Positions 18,020 through 26,197 of a DNA stretch of 64,000 nt are shown here, one piece after another. Source of the DNA: Herbiconiux sp. A18JL235 (GTDB taxonomy: Bacteria; Actinomycetota; Actinomycetes; Actinomycetales; Microbacteriaceae); contig NZ_CP162511.1 of the NCBI RefSeq assembly GCF_040939305.1, positions 4,030,001-4,094,000 of the forward strand, written 5' to 3'. The notes under the pieces were generated by a model. The model saw only the letters and a list, made by a program, of their open reading frames with translations, had not been told where the DNA came from and ran no database searches. Every line of letters starts with the position of its first letter. Within the stretch, counting starts at the first letter, position 1. The translations under genes were made by a program, and so were the position numbers.

Positions 18020-18865
18020 GTGCGCGTCGCACGACTGGGTGAAGTGGGTGCCGAGCATCCGGTGCTGGTGACCGACGAGGGCTACCTCGACCTGGCGGGC
18101 ATCACGCCCGACATCACGGGCGAGTTCCTCGAAGGCGGCGGGCTCTCGCGTGTGCGCGAGGCCCTCGAGGCGGGCGAGCTGCCTGCGTTCGACGGCGAGG
18201 GCCTGCGCGTCGGAGCCCCCATCGCCCGGCCGAGCGCCGTGCTGTGCATCGGCATGAACTACGCCGCGCACGCCGCCGAGTCGGGGTCGGCGCCGCCCGA
18301 GGTGCCCATCCTGTTCTTCAAGACGCCGAACACCGTGGTGGGGCCGAACGACGTCGCCCGCATCCCGCGCGGGAGCACCAAGACCGACTGGGAGGTGGAG
18401 CTGGCGGTCGTCATCGGGCGCCGGGCCTCCTACCTCTCCTCCCCCGACGAGAGCCTCGCGCACATCGCCGGGTTCGCCGTCGCGAACGACCTCTCCGAGC
18501 GGGAGTGGCAGCTCGAGATCTCGGGCGGGCAGTGGGGCAAGGGCAAGAGCGCGCCGGGCTTCACGCCGTTCGGGCCGTGGCTGGTCACGCCCGACGAGGT
18601 CGACCACCGCGACCTGCGGCTCACCAGCACCGTCAACGGCGAGCCTCGGCAAGACTCGCGCACCTCCGACCTCATCTTCGGGGTGGAGTTCATCGTGTGG
18701 CAGCTCAGCCAGTACCTCACGCTCGAGCCCGGCGACGTCATCCTCACCGGCACGCCGGAGGGCGTGGCGCTGTCGGGGCGCTTCCCCTACCTCGCGGCCG
18801 GCGACGTGGTCGAGCTCTCCATCGAGGGTCTCGGCACGCAGCGGCAGGAGTTCGTCGACGCCTGA
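18020..18865 (+). CDS. Fumarylacetoacetate-hydrolase family protein (probable 2,4-diketo-3-deoxy-L-fuconate hydrolase)
   Basis: 281 residues from GTG 18020, preceded by AAGGGA. The longer open frame to 17834 runs across the divergent promoter and into the dehydratase gene, so is rejected. FAH features: CIGMNYAAHAAESG, PILFFKTPNTVVGPND, DWEVELAVVIGR, then ANDLSEREWQ and VILTGTPEGVAL, including the acidic metal ligands. In the non-phosphorylating L-fucose route such an enzyme cleaves 2,4-diketo-3-deoxy-L-fuconate to pyruvate and lactate. The role is assigned by context; the family is certain. Confidence 0.88.
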   Translation: MRVARLGEVGAEHPVLVTDEGYLDLAGITPDITGEFLEGGGLSRVREALEAGELPAFDGEGLRVGAPIARPSAVLCIGMNYAAHAAESGSAPPEVPILFFKTPNTVVGPNDVARIPRGSTKTDWEVELAVVIGRRASYLSSPDESLAHIAGFAVANDLSEREWQLEISGGQWGKGKSAPGFTPFGPWLVTPDEVDHRDLRLTSTVNGEPRQDSRTSDLIFGVEFIVWQLSQYLTLEPGDVILTGTPEGVALSGRFPYLAAGDVVELSIEGLGTQRQEFVDA

Positions 18866-18896
18866 GGCGTGGCGGGCAGGGAAGAGGGGTAGCGGC

Positions 18897-19652
18897 ATGC
18901 AGGAGTTCGAGGGGCTGGTCGCCATCGTCACCGGCGGGGCGTCGGGAATCGGCGCGGCGATCGCCGACCGCCTGGCCGAGGGGGGCGCATCCGTCGCCGT
19001 GCTCGACCGCGACATCAGTGCTGCGTCGCCCGAGCACTTCGGCGTGGCCGCCGACGTGTCCGACGACGCCTCGGTGCGGCGGGCCGTCGAGGCGGTGGCC
19101 GAGCGGTTCGGCAGGCTCGACATCCTGGTGAACAACGCGGGCATCGGGGCCTCAGGGTCGGTCGAGGACAACCCCGACGACGAGTGGCACCGCGTGTTCG
19201 ACGTGAACGTGGTGGGCCTCGCGCGGGTGAGCCGCGCGGCGTTGCCGCTCTTGCGCGAGTCGCCCTCGGCGGCCATCGTGAACACCTGCTCGATCGCGGC
19301 GACGGCCGGGCTGCCGCAACGCGCGCTGTACTCGGCGTCGAAGGGCGCCGTGCTCTCGCTCACCCGGGCGATGGCCGCCGACCACCTGCGCGAGGGCGTG
19401 CGCGTGAACTGCGTCAACCCGGGCACCGCCGACACCCCGTGGGTGGCCCGCCTGCTCGACGCCTCCGACGACCCCGCCGCCGAGCGGGCCGCCCTCGACG
19501 CCCGTCAACCCCACGGGCGCCTCGTGAGCGCGGCCGAGGTCGCCGACGCCGTCGCCTACCTGGCGAGTCCGCGCTCGGGCTCCACCACGGGCACCTCCCT
19601 CGCCGTCGACGGCGGCATGCAGAACCTCAGGCTCCGCCCCGCCGGCACCTGA
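18897..19652 (+). CDS. SDR oxidoreductase, probable 2-keto-3-deoxy-L-fuconate dehydrogenase
   Basis: 251 residues, classical SDR: VTGGASGIGAAIADRL at the N-terminus, NNAGIGASG, the catalytic Ser in NTCSIAATAG and Y-x3-K in ALYSASKGA, with the C-terminal VDGG. It is 31 bp downstream of the FAH gene on the same strand. In the oxidative L-fucose pathway an SDR of this size oxidises the 4-hydroxyl of 2-keto-3-deoxy-L-fuconate just before the FAH step. An L-fucose dehydrogenase role is an alternative. Confidence 0.85.
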   Translation: MQEFEGLVAIVTGGASGIGAAIADRLAEGGASVAVLDRDISAASPEHFGVAADVSDDASVRRAVEAVAERFGRLDILVNNAGIGASGSVEDNPDDEWHRVFDVNVVGLARVSRAALPLLRESPSAAIVNTCSIAATAGLPQRALYSASKGAVLSLTRAMAADHLREGVRVNCVNPGTADTPWVARLLDASDDPAAERAALDARQPHGRLVSAAEVADAVAYLASPRSGSTTGTSLAVDGGMQNLRLRPAGT

Positions 19653-19883
19653 CCCCCCTCTGCGCGCCCCGCCCGCGCCAGCCTCGCGCACCCGCACGCC
19701 TGGGCCTGCGTCCGCGCGCCTGGCTCCGCGCCGGCGCACCCGCGCTCACGCGCCCACACCTCGCGAGCCCGCCTCCCGCGGACGCCCCCGCCCCACGCCC
19801 GAACGCGCCCACGCCCGCCTGGCTCCGCGCACGATGCGCGTGGGCGCTGGCCCGACCACTTCACGCCACCACTTGTGCCCTCT

Positions 19884-19935
19884 TGGTCGCATAAAGTGCT
19901 GTCATCCGCGCGCGGGAGGGCACTTCGCGCGACCA
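19884..19935. repeat. Family B palindrome, copy 1
   Basis: TGGTCGC ... GCGACCA ends with an inner AAGTGC/GCACTT pair, followed by GGATGCGCGC. First of three copies with regular spacing. Confidence 0.75.
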
Positions 19936-19976
19936 GGATGCGCGCACCGGGTGCGCACGCGCCTTCACCCTCGATG

Positions 19977-20029
19977 TTGGTCGCAGAAGGTGCTCCCCTG
20001 TGCGCGGGAGGCAGCGCGTCGTGCGACCA
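19977..20029. repeat. Family B palindrome, copy 2
   Basis: TTGGTCGCAGAAGGTGCTC start and GTGCGACCA end, again followed by GGATGCGCGC. It begins 93 bp after copy 1. Confidence 0.75.
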
Positions 20030-20070
20030 GGATGCGCGCGCGTGGTGGCGCAGGTGGCTGCACTTAGGTG

Positions 20071-20123
20071 TTGGTCACAAAGGGTGCTCTCGTGCGAGCG
20101 AGAAGCAGCAGTTCGTGCGACCA
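20071..20123. repeat. Family B palindrome, copy 3
   Basis: TTGGTCACAAAGGGTGCTC start and GTGCGACCA end; begins 94 bp after copy 2. The most diverged copy, with inner TGCT/AGCA pairing kept. Confidence 0.7.
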
Positions 20124-20205
20124 CCCGACGCGCGAGGCGGGCGCGCGGGCGCCTCGTGGGCGCCGCGCGGGGTCCGCTCGGGCGGCGGCGGGGGTGAGAA
20201 GTCGC

Positions 20206-20224
20206 TTAGGTGAGGCTACGCTTA
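20206..20224 (+). promoter_or_regulatory. DtxR/IdeR-type iron box upstream of the siderophore permease
   Basis: TTAGGTGAGGCTACGCTTA matches the iron-box consensus TTAGGTTAGGCTAACCTAA at 15 of 19 positions and ends one base before the permease start codon. Iron-loaded repressor here would shut off the whole importer operon. Confidence 0.75.
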
Positions 20225-20225
20225 C

Positions 20226-21287
20226 ATGGTGCGCCACGACACGCTCCCCCGAACCGCGACAGCGACCCCAGCCGCGGGCCGCCCTGGCCAGCGGGCCGGC
20301 GCGTCGCGACCCGTGGTGCTCGTCGCACTCGCGCTCGGGGTCGTCGTGGCCATCGCCCTCAGCCTCCTGCTCGGCAGCAACCTCATCGATGCCGGCGCCG
20401 TGGTGCGGGCACTCCTCGACCCCGCCGACGACCCCGGCGCCGTGGTCTGGGGCTCGCGCGTGCCGCGCACCGTCCTCGGCCTCATGGTGGGCGCGTGCCT
20501 CGGCGTCGCCGGCGCCGTGATGCAGGGCCAGACCCGCAACCCGCTCGCCGACCCGGGCATCTTCGGCGTCTCGGCGGGGGCGAGCCTCGCGGTGGTGATC
20601 GGCGTCTACGTCTTCGGCACCGCATCCGTCTTCGTCACCCTCTGGCTCGCCCTGGCGGGAGCCCTCGTGGCGAGCGTCGTCGTGTTCGGGGTGGCGGCCC
20701 TCGGCCGCGGGCTCGCGAGCCCCGTGCCGCTCGCCATCGCGGGCACCGCCGTGTCGGCGCTGCTCGTCGCTCTGACGTCGTACCTCGTGCTCTCCGACGA
20801 GACCACCCTCGCCGCCTACCGCATCTGGGTGGTCGGATCGCTCTCGGGCCGCACCCTCGACGGCGCGGGCATCGCCGCGCTCTTCGCCCTGGTGGGCGTC
20901 GTCTTCGCCGTCGCCAACGTGCGCTCGCTCAACAGCCTCGCGCTCGGCACCGAGCTCGCGCACGGGCTGGGCGAGAACCTCCTCCGCGCCCGGCTCGTGG
21001 GGCTCGCCGCGATCACGCTGCTCACCGCGAGCGCCGTGGCGGTCACCGGCCCCATCGGCTTCATCGGCCTCACCGCCCCGCACATCGCCCGCCGTCTGGT
21101 GGGCAGCGATCACCACTGGCTGCTGCCCGCATCCGCTCTCATCGGCGCCATCGTGCTGCTCGTCTGCGACGTCGTCGGGCGACTCATCGGCGGGCTCTCC
21201 GAGGTTCCCGTCGGTGTCGTGCTCGCCGTGGTGGGCGGCATCGTGTTCATCGCCATCGTGCGTCGCGGAAGGATCGCCGCGCTGTGA
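20226..21287 (+). CDS. Iron-siderophore ABC importer permease 1 (FecCD family)
   Basis: 353 residues with about 9-10 membrane spans. FecCD marks: SRVPRTVLGLMVGACLGVAG, MQGQTRNPLADPGIFGVSAG, and near the end VTGPIGFIGLTAPHIARRLVG, the loop that meets the ATPase. The start follows the iron box by one base; if the promoter lies over the box, the message would be leaderless or nearly so, or translation may begin at GTG one codon later. First gene of a four-gene iron uptake unit with 4-bp overlaps. Confidence 0.9.
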   Translation: MVRHDTLPRTATATPAAGRPGQRAGASRPVVLVALALGVVVAIALSLLLGSNLIDAGAVVRALLDPADDPGAVVWGSRVPRTVLGLMVGACLGVAGAVMQGQTRNPLADPGIFGVSAGASLAVVIGVYVFGTASVFVTLWLALAGALVASVVVFGVAALGRGLASPVPLAIAGTAVSALLVALTSYLVLSDETTLAAYRIWVVGSLSGRTLDGAGIAALFALVGVVFAVANVRSLNSLALGTELAHGLGENLLRARLVGLAAITLLTASAVAVTGPIGFIGLTAPHIARRLVGSDHHWLLPASALIGAIVLLVCDVVGRLIGGLSEVPVGVVLAVVGGIVFIAIVRRGRIAAL

Positions 21288-22315
21288 TCGACCGCAGACT
21301 CTGGAGCGGGCGGGTCGTCGTCGTCACCCTCGCGTGCCTCGCCGCCGCGATCGCGGCGGGCCTCATCGGCATCGTCGTCGGCTCCTCCTCCCTCACCGTC
21401 GGCGACGTCGTCGTCACCCTGTTCGGCGGGGGCTCGAGCGGGCAGCAGCTCGTGGTGTTCGACCTCAGGATGCCGCGGGTGCTCGGCGGCCTCCTGGTCG
21501 GCGCGGCGCTCGGTCTCGCAGGGGCCCTCACTCAGACCTTCGCGCGCAACCCGCTCGCCACCCCCGACATCCTCGGGGTCACCTCGGGTGCGGCGCTCGG
21601 CGCGGTGGCGGCGATCGTGCTGGGCGGCGGCAGCTACGCGGTGGGCGCGAGCCTCCTGAGCCTCGGCCTCCCAGTCGTGGCCGCGCTCGGCGCGATCGGC
21701 GCCGCCGCCATCGTCTACGGCCTGGCCTGGCGCGGCGGGGTCGACAGCTACCGCCTCGTGCTCATCGGCATCGGCGCGACCGCCGCGCTCATGGGCGTCA
21801 CCAACTACCTCATCTCGCGCGCCCGCATCACCGACGCCCAGGCCGCCTCGCAGTGGCTGGTGGGTTCGCTCTCGGGAATCTCGTGGGCGAGCGTCTGGCC
21901 GGTGCTGGTGACGCTCGTCGTGACCGTGCCGATCGCACTGCTGCAGTCGTCGAAGCTCGACGTCGGCCAGCTCGGCGAGGAGATGGCGGTGGGCCTCGGC
22001 GTCGCCATCCAACGGCACCGGATGCTCGTCATCGCCTGCGCGGTTCTGCTCACGGCCGCGGCGGTGTCGGCGGCCGGGCCGGTCGGCTTCGTCGCCTTCG
22101 CCGCCCCGCAGATCGCGCTGCGACTGGCGGGGTCGAGCCGGCCGCCGCTCGTCGCGTCTGCCCTCATGGGCGCCGTCGTCGTCGCGGGCGGCGACGCGTT
22201 CGCACGCGGCGTGCTGCCCGGCGAGACCCCCGTCGGCATCGTCACAGCCGTCATCGGAGCGCCCTACCTCATCTGGCTCCTGACCCGACGCAAGAACCGG
22301 GAGAACCTGGCATGA
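21284..22315 (+). CDS. Iron-siderophore ABC importer permease 2 (FecCD family)
   Basis: 343 residues from GTG 21284, which overlaps the first permease stop (GTGA). Upstream open frame is a shadow of that gene. The same family marks are present: FDLRMPRVLGGLLVGAALGL, TQTFARNPLATPDILGVTSG and AAGPVGFVAFAAPQIALRL. Two different FecCD permeases in tandem give a heterodimeric channel, usual for actinobacterial siderophore importers. Confidence 0.9.
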   Translation: MIDRRLWSGRVVVVTLACLAAAIAAGLIGIVVGSSSLTVGDVVVTLFGGGSSGQQLVVFDLRMPRVLGGLLVGAALGLAGALTQTFARNPLATPDILGVTSGAALGAVAAIVLGGGSYAVGASLLSLGLPVVAALGAIGAAAIVYGLAWRGGVDSYRLVLIGIGATAALMGVTNYLISRARITDAQAASQWLVGSLSGISWASVWPVLVTLVVTVPIALLQSSKLDVGQLGEEMAVGLGVAIQRHRMLVIACAVLLTAAAVSAAGPVGFVAFAAPQIALRLAGSSRPPLVASALMGAVVVAGGDAFARGVLPGETPVGIVTAVIGAPYLIWLLTRRKNRENLA

Positions 22316-23223
22316 CCGAAGCGATCACCACCGCATCCGGAGCGACCACGACGCCCACCACGACCCGAGGCGCCACCGAGCCTCAAGGCGCCACCACGAC
22401 CCGAGCCGCCACCCCGGCTCGAGCCGCCACCGCGCCGCCCGCCCTAGAGGCCCGCGGCATCACGCTCTCCTACGAGCGCGCGCCCATCTTCGAGGGACTC
22501 GACCTCAGCATCGCCCAGGGCGAGGTGACGACCCTCATCGGCGCCAACGGCAGCGGCAAGTCGACCCTGCTGAAGGCGTTCGGCCGCCTGCTCGCCCCCA
22601 CCTCCGGGAGCGTGCACCTCGAAGGCGCCCCGATGCGCACGCGGTCGGCCCGCGATGTCGCCCGCCGCCTGGCGATCCTGCCGCAGAAGCCGCTCACCCC
22701 CTCGGCGACCTCCGTGCGCGACCTGGTGTCGCGCGGGCGCCACCCGCACCAGAGCCTCTTCCGGCCCTGGACCCCGGAGGACTCCCGCATCACCGATACC
22801 GCGCTCGCCGACACCGGACTCCTCGAGCTCGCCGACCGCGACGCCGCCTCGCTCTCGGGCGGGCAGCTGCAGCGCGCCTGGATCGCCCTCGTGCTCGCCC
22901 AGCAGGCCCCGATCATCCTGCTCGACGAGCCCACGACCTTCCTCGACCTCAGCCATCAGCTCGACGTGCTGCGGCTGGTGCGCACCGTCAACCGCGAGCG
23001 GGGCGCCACCGTCGTGATGGTGCTGCACGACCTGAGCCTCGCGGGGCGGTTCTCCGACCGGCTCGTCGTGGTGGGGCGCGGGCGGGTGATCGCCGACGGG
23101 TCGCCCTGGGAGGTGCTCACGCCCGAGGTGCTGAAGGCCGCGTTCGTCCTCGACGCGATGGTCGTCGAAGACCCCGCGTCGGGCACCCCCCTCATCGTCC
23201 CGGCGGTCGATACCGTTTCGTAA
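22312..23223 (+). CDS. Iron-siderophore ABC importer, ATP-binding protein (FepC class)
   Basis: 303 residues from ATG 22312, overlapping the permease stop. After a low-complexity Thr/Ala-rich lead of about 40 residues comes a standard ABC domain: Walker A IGANGSGKSTLL, Q-loop LPQKPLTPSATSV, signature LSGGQLQRAWIAL, Walker B IILLDEPTTFLD and switch His in VLHDLSLAGR. The Thr-rich N-terminal tail is unusual for FepC and may be partly untranslated if an internal start is used; no better start is evident. Confidence 0.9.
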   Translation: MTEAITTASGATTTPTTTRGATEPQGATTTRAATPARAATAPPALEARGITLSYERAPIFEGLDLSIAQGEVTTLIGANGSGKSTLLKAFGRLLAPTSGSVHLEGAPMRTRSARDVARRLAILPQKPLTPSATSVRDLVSRGRHPHQSLFRPWTPEDSRITDTALADTGLLELADRDAASLSGGQLQRAWIALVLAQQAPIILLDEPTTFLDLSHQLDVLRLVRTVNRERGATVVMVLHDLSLAGRFSDRLVVVGRGRVIADGSPWEVLTPEVLKAAFVLDAMVVEDPASGTPLIVPAVDTVS

Positions 23224-23224
23224 C

Positions 23225-23243
23225 TTAGGATCGGCTAACCTAA
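23225..23243 (+). promoter_or_regulatory. DtxR/IdeR-type iron box upstream of the siderophore-binding lipoprotein
   Basis: TTAGGATCGGCTAACCTAA matches the iron-box consensus at 17 of 19 positions, starting one base after the ATPase stop codon and ending 5 bp before the next GTG. It gives the binding-protein gene its own iron-controlled promoter inside the cluster. Confidence 0.85.
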
Positions 23244-23248
23244 GTCAT

Positions 23249-24259
23249 GTGAAGACACCAACCGCACTCCGACGATCCGTTCTGCTCATCGCCCCCGCTG
23301 TGGTTCTCGCCACGCTGGCCGGATGCGCATCCGCCGCCTCCAGCGACAGCTCCGCCCCCGGCAAGGGCGAGTGGAGCTACACCGACGCCACGGGCACCAC
23401 GGTCACCCTCGACCACACGCCCGAGCGCATCGCCAGCTGCACCGACTACGCGCTCGGCCTCCTGAGCTACGGCATCGACCCCGTCGCCCTGTTCGGCCGC
23501 TTCGACGTGGCCTCCGACACCCGCTTCGACGAGTACGACATCTCCGACGCCGCCATCGTGGGCAACAGCTATGGCGAGATCGACCTCGAGGCACTCGCCG
23601 AGGCCGCCCCCGACCTCATCGTCACGGGCATCTACCCCACCGACCGCGAGGGCACCCTCAACACCGACGGCCCGTACTACGCGTTCGCCGACGTCGAGCA
23701 GCAGGAGCAGCTGGAGAAGATCGCCCCCGTCGTGGCGATCGAGGTGGGCGGGAAGGGCCTCGACGTGATCGAGGAGCTCGTTGGCCTCGCCGAAGACCTC
23801 GGTGCAGACCCCGCCACGATCGCCGCCGCAAAGGAGGAGTTCGACGCCGCGTCGGCCGAGCTCACCGCAGCCGCGGCCGAGAGCGACGTCGAGGTGACCC
23901 AGATGTACGCCGACGCCGACGGCGTCTACGTCACCAAGCCGCAGGACGAGCCGGAGACCGAGCTCTACAGCGAGCTCGGCGTCACCTTCACGAACCTCAA
24001 CCCCGAGGGGTACTACTACTGGGACATCTACAGCTGGGAGAACGCGGGCCAGATGATGACCGGCGACGTGCTCCTGGTGAACAACGAGGGTTTCCAGGAG
24101 GCCGAACTGCTGAAGCAGCCCACCTTCGCCTCCCACCCGGCCATCGCCGCAGGGCAGGTGCACGACGGCTGGGTCGGCGCGGCGCTCGACTACCACTCGC
24201 AGGCGCAGCACATGACCGAGCTGGCCGGCATCCTGCGCGAATCGAAGCCGCTCGGCTGA
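23249..24259 (+). CDS. Iron-siderophore ABC importer, substrate-binding lipoprotein
   Basis: 336 residues from GTG 23249. Lipoprotein signal MKTPTALRRSVLLIAPAVVL followed by LATLAGC. The mature part is a FepB/FhuD-type binding protein: TVTLDHTPERIASCTDYALG, a region DLEALAEAAPDLIVTGIYP, a long helix backbone around residues 165-215 and TGDVLLVNNEG. It begins immediately after an iron box with no room for a normal leader, so its message may be leaderless. Acts outside the membrane, delivering ferric siderophore to the FecCD permeases; which siderophore is unknown. Confidence 0.9.
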   Translation: MKTPTALRRSVLLIAPAVVLATLAGCASAASSDSSAPGKGEWSYTDATGTTVTLDHTPERIASCTDYALGLLSYGIDPVALFGRFDVASDTRFDEYDISDAAIVGNSYGEIDLEALAEAAPDLIVTGIYPTDREGTLNTDGPYYAFADVEQQEQLEKIAPVVAIEVGGKGLDVIEELVGLAEDLGADPATIAAAKEEFDAASAELTAAAAESDVEVTQMYADADGVYVTKPQDEPETELYSELGVTFTNLNPEGYYYWDIYSWENAGQMMTGDVLLVNNEGFQEAELLKQPTFASHPAIAAGQVHDGWVGAALDYHSQAQHMTELAGILRESKPLG

Positions 24260-24386
24260 ACTCGCTGAGCCCGGGCGGGGGCCCGGATGGGGGGCCCGGG
24301 CGGGGGCGGCGGGGGCCAGCCCTGTCGCGACGACGACGTGAGGCGCCCGACGGCGCCGCCCCGAGCATCCGTCGCGCCCTGTGCGG

Positions 24387-25313
24387 CTAGGCGATGCTCC
24401 AGAAGTGGGCGGTGCCGCCGGGCTTCTCCACGGTGACGGCGTGGTCGAGGTCACGGTAGGTGGCGTCGAGGGTGTGGCCCACCATGGCGATCGAGATGGT
24501 GCCGTCGGGGTTGTTCGTCACCTTCGAGATCATCATGGTGTGGTCGACACCGTTGTCGTTCTGGGGGTCCCAGTCGAACATGACGACGTCGCCAATCTTC
24601 AGCTGCGAGCGGTCGTCGAACTCGAAGCGCGTGGTGTCGGGACGGGAGGCGTAGTAGTCGTTCATCTGGTTGCCCCGGATCCAGCTGTAGCTGTAGTCAC
24701 CCGTGGCCACGTAGTCGCTGTACCAGTCCTCGTTCTGCACCCAGCCGCGCTGCAGCATGGTCTGGTTCACGAAGTTGCCGCAGTCGTTGTCGGGGAACTC
24801 GCCCCACTCGGCGAGGTTGTAGTGCTGCCAATAGGTGAAGGCGTACTGCATCTGGGCGTCGACCGGGGTCTGCACCTCGTAGCTGTAGGCCGCATCCGCC
24901 ACCACCTGCGACCCGTCGTCGAGCGTGACGGTGACGGGCACGGCGCCCACGGCGAAGTTGTAGGCGGCGGGCGTGACGAGCGTGATCGTCGTGTCGTCGA
25001 CCACGGTGAACGCGGCCGCGGCCTCGGTGCCGAACTGAACGGACACGACGGCCGCGTCGCCCTGGAACCCCGCCCCGGAGACGGTCACCTCGGTCGACCC
25101 GGCGAGCGCGCCGACGGCCGGCGCGACCGACGCCAGCGACACCCGTTCGCCCGCGGCGGCAGCCTCGACCCCACCTCTGTCAGCGGGCGCCGACCCGGTT
25201 GCGGGGTCGTTCGCGCACCCCGCCAGCGCGAAGGCCGTCGCGGCGAGCGCGCCCGTGAACAAAGACCTTCGGGTGAGCTGTGCCGTCATCCCCCCATACG
25301 AACACATCAACAT
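24387..25313 (-). CDS. Lipoprotein with IPT/TIG and putative amidase domains
   Basis: 308 residues from ATG 25313, chosen because AGGGGA lies 5 bp upstream; ATG 25289 is an alternative with a G-run but no spacing. The signal has a twin-Arg look (TRRSLFTGALAATAFALAGC) with lipobox LAGC. Residues about 60-145 form an IPT/TIG-like beta domain (VAPAVGALAGSTEVTVSGAG). The C-terminal half is the putative amidase domain: YWQHYNLAEWGEFPDNDCGN with the likely catalytic Cys, and VDHTMMISKV with His. Such enzymes may cut peptidoglycan peptides. The preferred ribosome site sits in a perfect hairpin. Confidence 0.75.
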   Translation of the reverse strand: MLMCSYGGMTAQLTRRSLFTGALAATAFALAGCANDPATGSAPADRGGVEAAAAGERVSLASVAPAVGALAGSTEVTVSGAGFQGDAAVVSVQFGTEAAAAFTVVDDTTITLVTPAAYNFAVGAVPVTVTLDDGSQVVADAAYSYEVQTPVDAQMQYAFTYWQHYNLAEWGEFPDNDCGNFVNQTMLQRGWVQNEDWYSDYVATGDYSYSWIRGNQMNDYYASRPDTTRFEFDDRSQLKIGDVVMFDWDPQNDNGVDHTMMISKVTNNPDGTISIAMVGHTLDATYRDLDHAVTVEKPGGTAHFWSIA

Positions 25314-25315
25314 TT

Positions 25316-25337
25316 GTGTCCCCTATGAGGGGGACAC
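25316..25337. promoter_or_regulatory. Inverted repeat covering a ribosome binding site
   Basis: GTGTCCCC and GGGGACAC arms (8 bp, perfect) separated by 6 nt. On the minus-strand message the 3' arm contains the AGGGGA ribosome site of the amidase-like lipoprotein, so folding could hide it. It could equally be a DNA operator between the divergent lipoprotein genes. Confidence 0.5.
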
Positions 25338-25434
25338 GGGGCGCCCTACCTGGTTTGGGAACGCGTGTCCCACCCCTCACGGGGTAGCCTGCCCGCACCA
25401 GCGTCTTCGGGGGCGCGGAGGGGTGGCGGGAACC

Positions 25435-26052
25435 ATGCGAAGAGCACACCGGATGAGCGTGGCGGCGTGCACGATCGTCCTCACCACCGTGGCCGTCGGA
25501 CTGAGCGGATGCACGCCGCAGCCTTCCGACGCACCCCCGGCCGCGGCATCCACTCGGTCGACTGCGTCAGCGTCGCCTGCTCCCCCGGCCGACACCGGCA
25601 CCGGCACCGGCACGCAGCCCGGGCCCAGCAGCGACACCGGTCCGGATGTCGGCCGCCCAGCCCTCGACGGCGTCGACGCGGCCACGCCCGACTGCCAGCC
25701 CGCCTCATCCGCCACCCTCGCCGCCGTGAACGCGACGATGACCCGCCCGAGCTACCACCCCGAGGGCGACCCTTTCACCATGTTCTCCCTCACCGCCGCC
25801 CCCGACCCCGAGCACGCCGTCTGGCTGCTCGTCGGCACCCTCCCGACCGGCACCTCCAGCGACCCTCGCCTGGTCGCCTGGGCCACCACCACCGACCCCA
25901 CCCGAGACACCTTCGACGGCACCCTCCGCTCCCTCAGCGGCGCCACCACCCAGATCTCCTCAGCCCCCGCCCTCCACCTCCCCGACCTGCCGAACCCCGG
26001 CAGCCTCCCCGCCCCCGCCCTCGCCTGCGCTGCCGCCCCCACCCGGGGCTGA
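25435..26052 (+). CDS. Small secreted lipoprotein of unknown function
   Basis: 205 residues from ATG 25435 (GGAGGGG site about 10 bp upstream). Signal peptide ends at lipobox LSGC (TIVLTTVAVGLSGC). A Pro/Ala/Thr-rich linker with GTGTGT repeats covers residues about 28-70. The rest has no recognised domain: DCQPASSATLAAVNATM, then VWLLVGTLPTG and a final Cys near LACAAA, which may pair with the earlier Cys. It is divergent from the amidase-like lipoprotein. Confidence 0.65.
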   Translation: MRRAHRMSVAACTIVLTTVAVGLSGCTPQPSDAPPAAASTRSTASASPAPPADTGTGTGTQPGPSSDTGPDVGRPALDGVDAATPDCQPASSATLAAVNATMTRPSYHPEGDPFTMFSLTAAPDPEHAVWLLVGTLPTGTSSDPRLVAWATTTDPTRDTFDGTLRSLSGATTQISSAPALHLPDLPNPGSLPAPALACAAAPTRG

Positions 26053-26069
26053 CCCGCGTTCGCGCATCC

Positions 26070-26121
26070 TGGTCGCAGAAAGTGCTCCTTCGCGCGCACA
26101 TGGGAGCGGTTTGCGCGACCA
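26070..26121. repeat. Family B palindrome, copy 4
   Basis: TGGTCGCAGAAAGTGCTCC start and GCGCGACCA end, with GCGCATCC just before it, which is the reverse complement of the flank that follows copies 1 and 2. It lies between convergent genes, where it could also act as a terminator. Confidence 0.7.
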
Positions 26122-26197
26122 AGCGAGGGTGGGGCATGAGCGCGGGCGCGAGCGCCTGTACGTGCACGCTCGGTGCCGGCACGGGGGCCCGCGCGGG

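Larger units (their letters stand above)
19653..20225. other. 573-bp non-coding block with palindromic repeats
   Basis: No convincing gene. The first 225 bp is low-complexity, very GC-rich DNA with recurring GCGC/CCCGC words, probably the 3' trail of the fucose operon. From 19884 to 20123 come three family B palindromes at 93-94 bp spacing. The last 20 bp is an iron box just before the siderophore permease. Open frames here have the wrong codon bias and are Arg/Ala runs. Confidence 0.6.

Noticed and set aside
19884..20123. Regular 93-94 bp array that could be taken for CRISPR
   Set aside because: Units are 52-53 bp imperfect palindromes with diverged interiors, only three copies, and no cas genes. 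A CRISPR would have near-identical 25-40 bp repeats.
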